15,517 nt of DNA from CAZOMR01 sp964580655 (GTDB lineage: Bacteria; RBG-13-61-14; CAZOMR01): positions 1 through 15,517 of the forward strand of contig CAZOMR010000050.1 in assembly GCA_964580655.1 (NCBI GenBank), given 5' to 3'. This document shows, piece by piece, positions 1 to 8,600 of the stretch (the stretch's first letter is position 1; the number at the start of each line of letters is the position of its first letter). The translations under genes and the position numbers were made by a program. The notes beneath the pieces were generated by a model. It made no database searches and had not been told where the DNA came from. It was given only the letters and a program-made list of their open reading frames with translations.

Positions 1-31
1 ATAAACCCAAAAAAGGGGTTAAAAAAATGAT

Positions 32-53
32 TCACCAAATATGTCGCACACCC
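32..53 (+). repeat. Left copy of a 22-nt inverted repeat
   Basis: The sequence reads TCACCA, then AA, then TATGTCGCACACCC. The reverse complement of 15464-15485 matches it at 20 of 22 positions; only the two bases after TCACCA differ. The copy ends 16 bases before the -35 box of the SPOR operon. It may be an outward-lying dispersed repeat (REP-like or an element end) or a shared upstream regulatory site. Nothing here decides between these. Confidence 0.6.
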
Positions 54-69
54 CAGCAGCTCAAGACAC

Positions 70-98
70 TTGACTTTTTATTTGAAACAAGATAAATT
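70..98 (+). promoter_or_regulatory. Putative sigma-70 promoter of the SPOR/GTPase operon
   Basis: TTGACT (70-75) is separated by 17 bases from TAAATT (93-98), in a strongly AT-rich stretch. The -35 matches consensus at five of six positions and the -10 at four of six. Transcription would start near 105 and leave a leader of about 85 nt before the ATG at 191. No other good candidate is visible upstream of the operon within the window. Confidence 0.45.
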
Positions 99-190
99 AT
101 TTCAAATTAAGAATAATTACAGGGTTTCCGGTCCCGGATTTTTTCTCGTGTAATGTGGAAGCGGAGCAAATTGAGAAAAAGGGGGAATTG

Positions 191-1282
191 ATGGCGGATG
201 ATGATTTCACTTTAGATGGTGATTCTTCTAATGTGGAAACCTCGCTTGATGATTTTTTCCAGCCAGCCGCAGGTCCGGAAAAAAAGGCTGAGCCTCAGTC
301 TGCAACGGGGGCGTATGAGACGGCTCCGGTCCCGAAAGGTGAGCCGCTTCCCGAGATAAGCGAGGTTGAGCCGGTTTCAGAGGAGCAGGCCAGTGAGCCG
401 AGGAGATTTCTATCCTCGCGAATTCTGATCATTGTTGTCGTGGTGCTCGGTGTGGCTGTTCTGGGCGCGGGTGGCTATTTTGCCTATACAATGTTCCTGG
501 CAAAGGACTCTGATCTCACCTGGTCTTTTTTCGCGTCAGAAGCTCCGGCGCCTGTGGAGAAACCTGTCACGGCCTTGGAACCTGAGACAGGGGAGGGCAC
601 CGGGATTACTCCGAGCGAGGCCTCCGCACCCCCGGACAGGCAAGAAGGTGGACCCGGGGAAAGCGCGGTGAGCGAGGCCGGGCCGGAAGGGCCGAGCGCT
701 AAGGCGCCGGGAATAAAGGAAGCGAAGGAGACAGCGAAGGCGCCTGATGTTCCGGCGGCAACGATACCGATCCAGGAGCCAGCGTCAACAAGGCCGATAA
801 AAACTGCGGCGGTCTCAAAAGGGCCTTACACGATTCAGGTGGGGTCATATATGATGAAGGAAAGCATGGCTGGTCCGGAACAGAGGCTAGCCCGGCTCGG
901 GTTTAGTGATTACCACTATGTAGATACAAAACGGACTATGCGGGTTTACGATGTATATGCCGGTGGAGTCATCAAGAGGAGCGAGGCCGAGGAGATCAAG
1001 GCCGAGCTGGCCGCCATAGGATTCAAGCCGAGCTTGAAGAAGCAAAAAGGAGATTCTTACAGGGTATTGGCTTACAGCTATGGTAGTCGCTCTGTGGCCA
1101 ATCAATCCAAGGCCAAGATTGAGAAAGCCGGCATCAGCAAGGTCGAGGTAAAAACAGAGAAGCGCACTGTGACTCTGCATCAGCTTCGGGTCGGGCATTT
1201 CTCGTCTTCCAGGTCTGCCCAGAGCGCGATTAATACCCTGAAAAAAGCCGGGTTTGACACCATCCTGATCAAGGAAAAATAG
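191..1282 (+). CDS. Inner-membrane protein with tandem C-terminal SPOR domains
   Basis: The protein has 363 residues from the ATG at 191, which follows a GGGGG ribosome-binding site; a GTG at 155 in frame lacks one. Residues 1-72 are acidic and probably cytoplasmic. Residues 77-98 form one membrane span rich in I/V/L. Residues 110-210 are a Pro/Glu/Ala/Gly-rich linker suited to crossing the periplasm. Two SPOR-like units follow, at about 211-280 (starting GPYTIQVGSY) and 289-360 (containing LRVGHFSS). SPOR domains bind denuded glycan strands of septal or polar peptidoglycan, so the protein probably sits at division or remodelling sites. The layout is FtsN-like, but the long acidic cytoplasmic tail and two SPOR units differ from classic FtsN. 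It is first in an operon, 18 nt ahead of the next gene. The SPOR call is confident; the FtsN-like role is inference. Confidence 0.85.
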   Translation: MADDDFTLDGDSSNVETSLDDFFQPAAGPEKKAEPQSATGAYETAPVPKGEPLPEISEVEPVSEEQASEPRRFLSSRILIIVVVVLGVAVLGAGGYFAYTMFLAKDSDLTWSFFASEAPAPVEKPVTALEPETGEGTGITPSEASAPPDRQEGGPGESAVSEAGPEGPSAKAPGIKEAKETAKAPDVPAATIPIQEPASTRPIKTAAVSKGPYTIQVGSYMMKESMAGPEQRLARLGFSDYHYVDTKRTMRVYDVYAGGVIKRSEAEEIKAELAAIGFKPSLKKQKGDSYRVLAYSYGSRSVANQSKAKIEKAGISKVEVKTEKRTVTLHQLRVGHFSSSRSAQSAINTLKKAGFDTILIKEK

Positions 1283-1300
1283 AATTAACAGGTGTTCTCA

Positions 1301-2482
1301 ATGAACGAGCTTCATCAAATGATGTTTACCCTGCCCCCGAACCTTCTTCGCTTTGCCGGAAGCGATGCGCCGACTGATGTAAAACTCTCGGCCGCGCGTG
1401 GCACACTTGCAATCCCTCCCCAAGACCTCTCGCTCGTGCTCTTTGCCCTTACCCGCGATGAGAAAGAGGACATCAGGAATCAAGCTAAAAAATCCTTGAT
1501 TGGACTTCCTCAAACAATACTCAAAGCATTGCTTGCCGATACGAATACTCATCCCCTGATCCTGGACTTCTTCAGCCGCCATCTTCCCGGGGACTCTGAA
1601 CCGCAGGAGACCATAGCCCTGAACAGGGCTACACACGATGAGACAATCGTATTCCAGGCCAGCCTGCCCAACAAGCGGGTGCTGGAGATTATATCCAACA
1701 ACCAGATTCGAATTCTTCGATGCCCGGAGATCGTGGATGAACTGTCGGAAAATCCATTAACAGGCCAGGCCGTGATTCAAAGGATTCTCCAATTCGTAGA
1801 GATGGAACACCAGCGTAGCGCGCCGCAAAAGCCCGAGGCCGAGGCCGAGAGCATGGATGTGGAAATAGAGTACCTCCCGGAACCCGAGCAAGAGGCCCCT
1901 GCAGTGACCACTGGTGACGAGGAGGTCGGGGCAGTTACCATGGGAGAGGGCGATGAGTTTGTCTCCGCGTGGTCAAAGATGACATTTGGCAAGGACTTGC
2001 TCCATGACAAGGAGTTTGAAACCGAGGAGCAGGAGAAGCTGTCTGCGGCCAACCTTTACCAGGCGGTCCAGAAGATGAAGGTGTCCGAGAAGATCAAGCT
2101 CGCAATGATGGGCAACAAGGAAGCGCGGGGGCTTTTGATCCGGGACTCCAATCGCCTGGTCGCAAGTGCGGCGCTCAGAAGCCCCAGGATCACGGAGTCA
2201 GAGATTGATACCTTCTCCAAGTCCCGGTCTGTCTCTGATGACATCATCCGGCAGATAGCCGCGAGCAAAGACTGGACTAAAAACTATCAGATCAAGCTCA
2301 ACCTGGTAAACAACTCCAAGACACCTGTTGGCGAATCCATGAGATTTTTGAATTTCCTTCGGGATAAAGACCTGCGTAGCGTGGCCCGAAGTCGCAATGT
2401 GCCAAACCCGGTGGCGACAGCCGCACGCAAGCTTATCCAGAAGCGCGAGGAAAAAGGGAAGGCGAAAAAGCCCTCGCATTAA
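1301..2482 (+). CDS. Helical-repeat protein of unknown function linked to an MglA-like GTPase
   Basis: The protein has 393 residues from the ATG at 1301, chosen because AGG lies 8 nt upstream; a GTG at 1292 is in frame but falls on that site. There is no signal peptide or membrane span, so it is probably cytoplasmic. Residues 1-170 look like alpha-helical repeats of HEAT or LRV style. Residues 172-222 are an acidic Glu/Pro-rich linker. Residues 250-385 form a second helical block with the segments KLAMMGNKEARGLLIRDSN and NYQIKLNLVNNSKTP, and the tail is basic. From memory, this second block recurs in uncharacterised Deltaproteobacterial proteins; that could not be checked here. It lies 13 nt before the GTPase gene, suggesting a scaffold, effector or regulator of that GTPase. 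No catalytic motif is visible and the function is unknown. Confidence 0.8.
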   Translation: MNELHQMMFTLPPNLLRFAGSDAPTDVKLSAARGTLAIPPQDLSLVLFALTRDEKEDIRNQAKKSLIGLPQTILKALLADTNTHPLILDFFSRHLPGDSEPQETIALNRATHDETIVFQASLPNKRVLEIISNNQIRILRCPEIVDELSENPLTGQAVIQRILQFVEMEHQRSAPQKPEAEAESMDVEIEYLPEPEQEAPAVTTGDEEVGAVTMGEGDEFVSAWSKMTFGKDLLHDKEFETEEQEKLSAANLYQAVQKMKVSEKIKLAMMGNKEARGLLIRDSNRLVASAALRSPRITESEIDTFSKSRSVSDDIIRQIAASKDWTKNYQIKLNLVNNSKTPVGESMRFLNFLRDKDLRSVARSRNVPNPVATAARKLIQKREEKGKAKKPSH

Positions 2483-2495
2483 CAAGGGAGTCCTC

Positions 2496-3473
2496 ATGGC
2501 CGTCCTGGATTATGATAAGAAAGAAATCAACGCCAAGATCGTTTACTACGGCCCTGCACTTTCCGGCAAGACAACCAACATCCACTATATCTTTTCCAAG
2601 CTTCTTCCTGAACACCGCGGCGAATTGATGACGCTATCTACAAAGAGCCACCGCACATTGTTTTTTGACTTTCTGCCTGTAGAGTTGGGCGAGGTCAAGG
2701 GCTTCAATACCAGATTTTTTCTTTATACCGTGCCGGGGCAGATATTTTACAACAACATCCGCAAAGAGGTGTTGAAGAATGTGGACGGGGTGGTCTTTGT
2801 CGCGGATTCTCAAGCAAGGCTTAAGCAGGAGAATATCCAGAGTTACCAGAATCTGGAGCAAAATCTCCTGGAGATGGGCCGTTCTCTCAAGGACATTCCG
2901 CATTTGATGCAGTATAACAAGCGGGACCTGCCTGAAATACAGAACCTGGAAGACCTGCATCGCCAGCTTAACAAGCATAATGCTCCATTCTTCGAGGGCA
3001 TCGCCACACAGGGAGTCGGGGTCCTGAAATCCCTTACCTCCATCTCTAAAATGGTATTAAAGAAACTGCGCGAAGCCCCGGAGTTCGCGAGCAAGGAGGC
3101 CATCACAGGCGGCCCGCCTGAAGCCTATGGCCTTTCCGACGAGTTCATAGCCCTGAGCAGAAACGAGGCCGCGCGCCTAAAGGAAGAGCTTGCGGCCCAG
3201 CCTCAAAAGCCCGTAGAACCTGCCGCGGCACCAGCCCAGGTGCCACAAACAGCCCCGGGTCCTCAAAGCCAGCCAAAGGCCGCACCATCAACCATTCTCC
3301 TAAAACCGGCTCCTGCACCGCCGAGTCAGTTGACACTGGTGCAATGGGGAAACCCGCAACTTGTGGCCAAGAACACCCTCCGGCTTCCCGTTACTTTTCG
3401 CGACAGCCAGACAGGCCGCAACTACTCAAGCACCCTCACCATTTCCCTTGAAAGCCTGGTGCTAAAAGAATAA
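2496..3473 (+). CDS. MglA-like small GTPase with C-terminal extension
   Basis: The protein has 325 residues from the ATG at 2496, which follows AAGGGAG by 5 nt; the upstream ORF extension is an overlap with the previous gene. Residues 1-195 are a Ras-like GTPase of the MglA family. They contain the P-loop GPALSGKTT (19-27), the STKSHRTLFFDFLP block (48-61), TVPGQ (78-82) in place of the usual DxxGQ, and NKRD (141-144). Arg53, Thr78 and Gln82 match the numbering of functionally important residues in Myxococcus xanthus MglA, so GTP hydrolysis is expected. MglA itself is about 195 residues. Here a Pro/Ala/Gln-rich linker (about 233-275) and a compact C-terminal segment (276-325) are added. MglA is a polarity switch controlled by MglB and RomR. 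No MglB gene is in the window. Third gene of the operon; its stop lies 4 nt from the convergent gene's stop. Confidence 0.93.
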   Translation: MAVLDYDKKEINAKIVYYGPALSGKTTNIHYIFSKLLPEHRGELMTLSTKSHRTLFFDFLPVELGEVKGFNTRFFLYTVPGQIFYNNIRKEVLKNVDGVVFVADSQARLKQENIQSYQNLEQNLLEMGRSLKDIPHLMQYNKRDLPEIQNLEDLHRQLNKHNAPFFEGIATQGVGVLKSLTSISKMVLKKLREAPEFASKEAITGGPPEAYGLSDEFIALSRNEAARLKEELAAQPQKPVEPAAAPAQVPQTAPGPQSQPKAAPSTILLKPAPAPPSQLTLVQWGNPQLVAKNTLRLPVTFRDSQTGRNYSSTLTISLESLVLKE

Positions 3474-3477
3474 CCGC

Positions 3478-4713
3478 TCAGGCCTTGCTTTTATCCAGCA
3501 TTTCCAGGTAGGCATCAATTCGGGTTTTGGTCTGCTCCGGCTGATAGAGTCTGGGGTCACCATGGTCATTGTCAAGTAGCAGTCCGGGCACACCACTAAT
3601 ACGGGAGACCTCGGTAAGCGTGTCCATGAGTCCGAGTGAGAGGAATCGGCAGGAGTGGTCGGAATGCAGGATATATCCGTCAAGCTTGAAATTCTTGATC
3701 GTCTCAGCTATATCAAAGGCCCTGTCCTGGATCACGGGATCGAAATTCTTGAGCATGTTCCGGGCATAGTCCTCGATGATGTCCTCCGGCGTGACCGAGA
3801 GCTGTGCCCAGACCCGAGTGTAATTGTTGGCTACCAGGTTGATGTCCCTCTCAAGGAGCATCATATAAAAATCACCCACGTTGTGCCATATTGGAAGTCC
3901 GTCCCAGTAGAGGCGATAGCGCTCATCAGGGATGCCGCCGATGTTCTGCTGGACCCGTTCTTCAAGCTCGACTATAAGCTTCTCATAGAAATTCACCGTA
4001 ACTTCCCTGCCTCGCTGATCCACGATAGGAGCCATGGCCATATACTGGTCGAAGAGGGTATAAGGGGCTGGCACATGCTTGCCGTATTCCAGGATCATGA
4101 GCCATAGCTGTGAGGCCTTGCGGGACAGGGACACGGTGTTCCGGAGTTTCTCCGGGTCCATAGGGTGCCCGCCGTGTTTCTCAAGCCAGGCAATGCACTC
4201 CTTGACCTGGCTCTTTACATACTCCTTTGACGCTGGTTCCGCAGGCGTGTTGAAGCCCCGTCCCTGGCTCGGCACATCCAGAACAAAAAACGGCACTCTA
4301 TAATAGCGCGCCAGTTCCTCGAACCACTTGCCTATCGCATAGCACTGGCAGGAAGCATATACCACAAGATCAGGCGCTGGCATTCCCCCGATAGGGCTCT
4401 TCCCGCTATGAACATAGCCCAGGTCAGATCGTATGTAAGAACAGATGTCAGGGGTATAGCCAAAAGCCTCGGCCGCCTCCTGGGTATCAAGCGCCATATG
4501 CTTGGCCTGAATAGCCACCGAATGATTCTCCGGATATACAGGCAACATGTCCATGCCGTAAATCAACTCGATCGGACCCAGGGCATTCGTGTAAACAATG
4601 GGCACGCCGTTCTTCTTGCCCTCGTGAAGCCCCATATAATAAAGAAAGTTTATCTGCTTCAAATCCTTGAGCGTCTGTACCCTTTTTACCGCCTTAAGTT
4701 TTTCTTCGTTCAT
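3478..4713 (-). CDS. 2-hydroxyacyl-CoA dehydratase / benzoyl-CoA reductase family subunit (HgdB/BcrC type)
   Basis: The protein has 411 residues from the ATG at 4711-4713, with AGG 8 nt upstream. The family holds a [4Fe-4S] cluster and either dehydrates 2-hydroxyacyl-CoA or reduces aryl-CoA, using electrons from an ATP-driven activator. Family features are GPIELIYGMDMLPVYPE near residues 46-62, a cysteine at 91 in DICSYIRSDLG, the SCQC pair at 122/124, a YRLYWDGLPIWHNVGDFY block near 266-283, and Cys355 in HSDHSCRF near the end. Cys91, Cys122 or 124, and Cys355 are the likely cluster ligands. Length fits one subunit. The usual partner subunit and activator ATPase are not adjacent, so this is an orphan copy that may pair with genes elsewhere. 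The substrate cannot be read from sequence. It lies 49 nt after the DUF218 gene and may share its promoter. Confidence 0.85.
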   Translation of the reverse strand: MNEEKLKAVKRVQTLKDLKQINFLYYMGLHEGKKNGVPIVYTNALGPIELIYGMDMLPVYPENHSVAIQAKHMALDTQEAAEAFGYTPDICSYIRSDLGYVHSGKSPIGGMPAPDLVVYASCQCYAIGKWFEELARYYRVPFFVLDVPSQGRGFNTPAEPASKEYVKSQVKECIAWLEKHGGHPMDPEKLRNTVSLSRKASQLWLMILEYGKHVPAPYTLFDQYMAMAPIVDQRGREVTVNFYEKLIVELEERVQQNIGGIPDERYRLYWDGLPIWHNVGDFYMMLLERDINLVANNYTRVWAQLSVTPEDIIEDYARNMLKNFDPVIQDRAFDIAETIKNFKLDGYILHSDHSCRFLSLGLMDTLTEVSRISGVPGLLLDNDHGDPRLYQPEQTKTRIDAYLEMLDKSKA

Positions 4714-4762
4714 GGCAAGACCTATTATAAAGAATATTTTACAGAGATAAAACTATCTGTTT

Positions 4763-5395
4763 TCACTTTTGCTCCGACCAATCCGCTCGTGCCTGGGCCT
4801 GCTCATCGAAAAATAGATACGGGATGCGGGCGTAATATTCGTAGATGGTAAAGACCAGGCCGTAGCCAGGCTTTTCCGGAACCTCACAGCCAGCGGTCTG
4901 AAATTCTATTCCGGGATTGGCTGAAAAGAGATGAAGGGCGCGCTTGAGGTGATATGGCGAGCTAACAATGATCGCGCTGTTCCATCCCTGGTCCTTCATG
5001 ATCCTCACTGAGCCGCGTGCGTTGCCTATGGTGCTCATGGCTTCAATCTCAAGGAAGACCGCGTCTTCCGGAACGCCCATATCCATCGCCACATCTTTCA
5101 TCACCCTGGACTCGAAGTAATCTTTATAAGTGTTGCCGCCGGTCATGATCATTCGCTGAGCAAGACCCTGATTGTATAACTCCACCCCCCTCTTCACGCG
5201 GCGCACGAGCTCCGGCTTGGGCAACCCCTGTTCATCAACAGGCGGGCCGTAGCCAAGAACGACAATCACATCCGCAGGATGAAGCGGCTTCTCGTCAAGC
5301 AGGATAGGCCCGGAAAGAATACTCGCACAGCCACAGGAAGCTGAAGCGTAAAAGAGAAACAGTGTGACGGTTATGAAAGAGCGTTTTGAATTCAT
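4763..5395 (-). CDS. DUF218 (YdcF/SanA/ElyC-like) exported protein, probable lipoprotein
   Basis: The protein has 210 residues. The ATG follows GGAGGG by 6 nt, the strongest ribosome-binding site in the window. Residues 4-20 are hydrophobic and run into SASCGC, so a lipoprotein signal with Cys21 or Cys23 as anchor is likely, though neither fits the lipobox well. The DUF218 fold is shown by DVIVVLGYG (about 42-50), MTGG near 84-87, an Ala-Met-Ser-Thr-x-Gly-Asn-Ala block near 119-126 and SSPYHLKRA near 144-152. Relatives SanA and ElyC affect envelope integrity and peptidoglycan or lipid-carrier metabolism, but the biochemical activity of the family is poorly defined. It is transcribed from its own promoter at 5421-5449 and precedes the dehydratase subunit gene. 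Confidence 0.85.
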   Translation of the reverse strand: MNSKRSFITVTLFLFYASASCGCASILSGPILLDEKPLHPADVIVVLGYGPPVDEQGLPKPELVRRVKRGVELYNQGLAQRMIMTGGNTYKDYFESRVMKDVAMDMGVPEDAVFLEIEAMSTIGNARGSVRIMKDQGWNSAIIVSSPYHLKRALHLFSANPGIEFQTAGCEVPEKPGYGLVFTIYEYYARIPYLFFDEQAQARADWSEQK

Positions 5396-5420
5396 CTTGA
5401 TCCCTCCATATAATTGATTT

Positions 5421-5449
5421 CGTATATCACGATTCCGAAGGAGTGTAAA
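5421..5449 (-). promoter_or_regulatory. Putative promoter of the DUF218 gene
   Basis: On the minus strand, TTTACA (5444-5449) is followed after 17 bases by TATACG (5421-5426). These match the sigma-70 consensus at five and four of six positions. The expected start near 5414 leaves a leader of about 18 nt that includes the GGAGGG ribosome-binding site at 5402-5407. Confidence 0.45.
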
Positions 5450-5459
5450 AAGACTGGCT

Positions 5460-5501
5460 GGTTGTAAGGCTTTGAGACAAAGCGCTCAAGCTCCTTCAAC
5501 C
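5460..5501 (-). terminator. Possible terminator at the end of the efflux operon
   Basis: GGTTG plus AAGG (5460-5469) pairs with CCTTCAACC (5493-5501), with one bulged base. An inner CTTTG-AGA-CAAAG hairpin lies at 5470-5482. On the minus strand a T-tract (5445-5450, complement of the A run) follows about 10 bases later. The structure overlaps the stop codon of the small ORF. The distance to the T-tract is long, so this is only a candidate. Confidence 0.3.
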
Positions 5502-5678
5502 GGTAATGAGGCCAGCGAGGTCTATCACATGGCGGTCCGAAGCCAGGCTGTCCGGAGCCTCGTGGATAAACATGAATGCCCCCAGAGCCGCTAAGGTCAG
5601 TGCAAGAAGAGCTCCGGGCCGAAAGGGGTGCGGAGTGGATGCCCCGGATATGCCGAGCGGCTTACTCCCCCGTGGCAT
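5496..5678 (-). CDS. Possible 60-residue single-span membrane protein
   Basis: An ATG at 5676-5678 opens a 60-residue frame that overlaps the end of the RND gene by 17 nt. A weak GGA lies 4 nt upstream of the start. Residues 1-20 are basic and Pro/Ser-rich, residues 21-38 (PGALLALTLAALGAFMFI) are a clear hydrophobic helix, and residues 39-60 are a short polar tail. Small single-span partners occur in RND pumps; AcrZ, which binds AcrB, is an example. No sequence resemblance to AcrZ is claimed. The case for a gene rests on the overlap with the operon, the clean span and the lack of any other gene in this stretch. It could be a chance frame. Confidence 0.35.
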   Translation of the reverse strand: MPRGSKPLGISGASTPHPFRPGALLALTLAALGAFMFIHEAPDSLASDRHVIDLAGLITG

Positions 5679-8600
5679 ATTTCCAGAGTTGACGAAGGAA
5701 ATTGATTGCGTCATCAGTGAGTGAGTATATGAGCGGGATGATGAGTGGCGTGAAAAATGTTGAAGATACAAGCCCTCCAAGCACGGCAATTGCGAGCGGG
5801 GAATACATCATCCGGGCAGTGTCGCTCAGGCCAAGGGCCATGGGCAAGAGCCCCATGATGGTTGTCAGTGCGGTCATCATGATGGGCCGCAGTCTGTCCT
5901 GGGTGCCGCGCAGAAGGCTGTCCCGCTCGCCAAGACCCTGTTTGCGCAGATTGTGAATGTGATCCACCAGTACAATGGCGTTATTGACCACAATGCCTAC
6001 GAGAAGCAAACACCCGGCCCCGGAAAGCGCGTTGAAGGTGAACCGGGACACGATCAGAAAGAAGGCCACGCCGATCAGGGCAAATGGAAAGGTAAAAATG
6101 ACCACGAATGGGAGGAAGAAGGACTCGAACTGAGCGGTCATGACAATAAAGACCAGAACGATAGCAAGTAGCATAGACTTGAGCAGGATGTAGATCGTGT
6201 CAATCATCTCCTGGTATTCTTCACCCATGACCCATGAATAGCCCTTGGGAAGGCGAAAGCCCGCAAGCGCGGCCTGCACCTGGCTTTGAACCACCCCAAG
6301 GTCCCGGATGGCAGGGTTGATCGGAATACGCACCGTGAAACGCCGATTCTCCCTCCGGATGGTCTCCGGGATAGGCTGGATGCGGAAGTGTGCGAAATTC
6401 TTGAGCGGTATGAATTCACCATCCAGGTTTTCCACCGACATCTTCTCAAGTTGCACCCGGGTTTTTCTGTCCGCCTCTTCCAGTTGCATATATATGTCCA
6501 ACTGCCCGTCCCGTGTGGTCAATCTGCCGACCGTGTTCCCACGGATAGAATATGATACCGCCATCGCGACCTGAGTGATGTCAAATTTGTATTTACGGGC
6601 CAGATCGCGGTCTATCTCTATGTGGAGCTCCTGCTTGCCCGCCCTCTCCAGGGGCATGATCTCCTTGATCACCTTCACCGCCTTGAGCCGCTCGCGTATC
6701 TGTTCAGCAAAAGCGTAAACCTGTGCGGGATCATCCCCCCTTACCTTGATCGTGGTCCGGCTCATCCCCCGCCCGTGCGGCCCGCCCATGCTTGCATCTT
6801 CGAAAACCACCTTCACTCCGGGCCAATGTATCTCCTTCGTAATGAGACCCCTGGCCAATTCCTTCACCGTGTCCGCGGTGAAGCCTCGGGGGGTTTTATC
6901 CTCAAGTATCAGATGTAGCCGTGTGACTCTTTCACCGACGATCGCGGCCACGGTATCCACATGCCATTCCTCTTTATGATCCATGAAGAGCTGTTCAAGA
7001 ACCCTTGCCTTTTCATTCCTCTCTTCCAGGGGAGGATTGCGATCGAATTGAATCCGCGCCTGGACCATGCGCATCATCTCCTTGGGCAGAGCCTCCTTCT
7101 CGATCAACCCCGGGATAAAGAAGGCGGTGAAGGATAAGACAAAGAGGATCAGACAAACCATGAGCGCGAGTGCCCTATGATCCATACTCCAGTCCAGTAT
7201 ATGAAGGAACCGGCTTGAGAGCCAGTTATACCACCCCGGATAGTGTGTGCGGTGCAGGATCAAAAACCTGGATGTCAAAACCGGGATCAGGGTCAATGAT
7301 ACAAAGAGACTTGCGGCAATAGCTATGGACACTACTATTCCTAGCTGGACCATAACGATCGTATTCTGGGTCTCGCCCATAAAAATCAGAGGAAGGAACA
7401 CGATAATCGTAGTCGTGGTCGAGACCGTGATGGCAAGCCCTACCTCGTCCGTGCCTTTAATCGAGGCCTGGACCTTGTCCACACCTTTCTGCATCCTGGC
7501 GAAGATAGCTTCCAGAACAACTATTGAATTATCCACGAGCATCCCGACAGCTATCATCAGGGCCGCGATCGTGACTATGTTGAAGCTTAGCTTGAGGAAA
7601 TACATCAGGGCGCAAACCGTTATCAGCGACATCGGGATCGCCACAGATATTATCAGGGTTGAGCGCCAGTTCCATAGAAAGAGCATCAACACAAAAAATG
7701 CGAGCACTCCCCCGGCAATGCCCATGCCCCTCAAGGTCTTGAGCGACCTTGTTATCTCCTCGGATTGATCAAACCAGACCTTGATCTCCACTCCCTTGAG
7801 CAGGGGCTCCTTGAGAATCTCCTCGATTTTTGCATTGGCCCTGCGACATACATCCACGGTGTTGGCCCCGGCATCCTTTTGAATCATAAGTATGTATGCC
7901 TTGCGCTGATTCATCCGGCCGTAGAAAGGTGTCTGTTTGAAGTATTCGTATCTGACCGTGGCTACATCGCCCACCGTGATCCATGGCGTAACCCTGAGCT
8001 TGCGGATTTCATCCAGGTTCCTTAGCTCGCCCACGATCCGCAGGGAATGCTTTTTGTCCAGATGTTTAATGCTTCCAGCGCTCAGATTGAGGTTGCTTGC
8101 GAGGATCGCGTTGTAGACCTGAATTACGCTCACATGGTACGCGTCAAGCCTGCCCTGATCAACCTCCACCTTAATACGCTTTTCTTCCATGCCCTCAACC
8201 TGGACATTGGCGACTCCATCTATGGTGCGCAGAGGCCGGATAAGTAACCTCTCAATTAAATCATTGTTCTCATCCTTTTCCTCGGGAAAACCGACAGCAG
8301 AGAAGATCACCGGCATCTGCTCCGTGTCAAATTTCATGATCATTATCTGGCCCATATCATCTGGAAGCTGACTCTGTATCTGGTCAATCCTCTCCTGAAC
8401 CTCCAGCACAAAGTAATCTGTCTTGGCCTCGCCTGTAAGCTCCACGCCGATCTCAGCATGGCCTGCGTGGCAACGCGATCTGATCTTCTTAATCCCGTGC
8501 ATGGTACTAATCGCTTCCTCGATAGGCTCCACGATCGTGTCGCTGATCTCAACCGGGCTCGCACCCTCATAGGGTATCCAGATATTGATGAAGGGCATGT

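Noticed and set aside
4..20. AACCC/GGGTT hairpin at the left edge
   Set aside because: It has a 5-bp stem with a run of As after it on the plus strand; the minus-strand continuation is outside the window.
127..144. Short TCCG-GTCC-CGGA stem followed by six Ts in the SPOR operon leader
   Set aside because: It resembles an attenuator, but a 4-bp stem is too weak to claim.
155..190. GTG start for the SPOR protein
   Set aside because: The ATG at 191 has a GGGGG ribosome-binding site; the GTG does not, and the extra 12 residues look unstructured.
2397..2495. Longer N-terminus for the GTPase
   Set aside because: It overlaps the previous gene by 86 nt and is Arg/Lys-rich; the ATG at 2496 starts exactly where MglA homology begins and has a good ribosome-binding site.
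4724..4729. Perfect TATAAT on the minus strand before the dehydratase subunit
   Set aside because: It lies only 10 bases from the ATG and has no -35 match at suitable spacing; the transcript would lack the ribosome-binding site.
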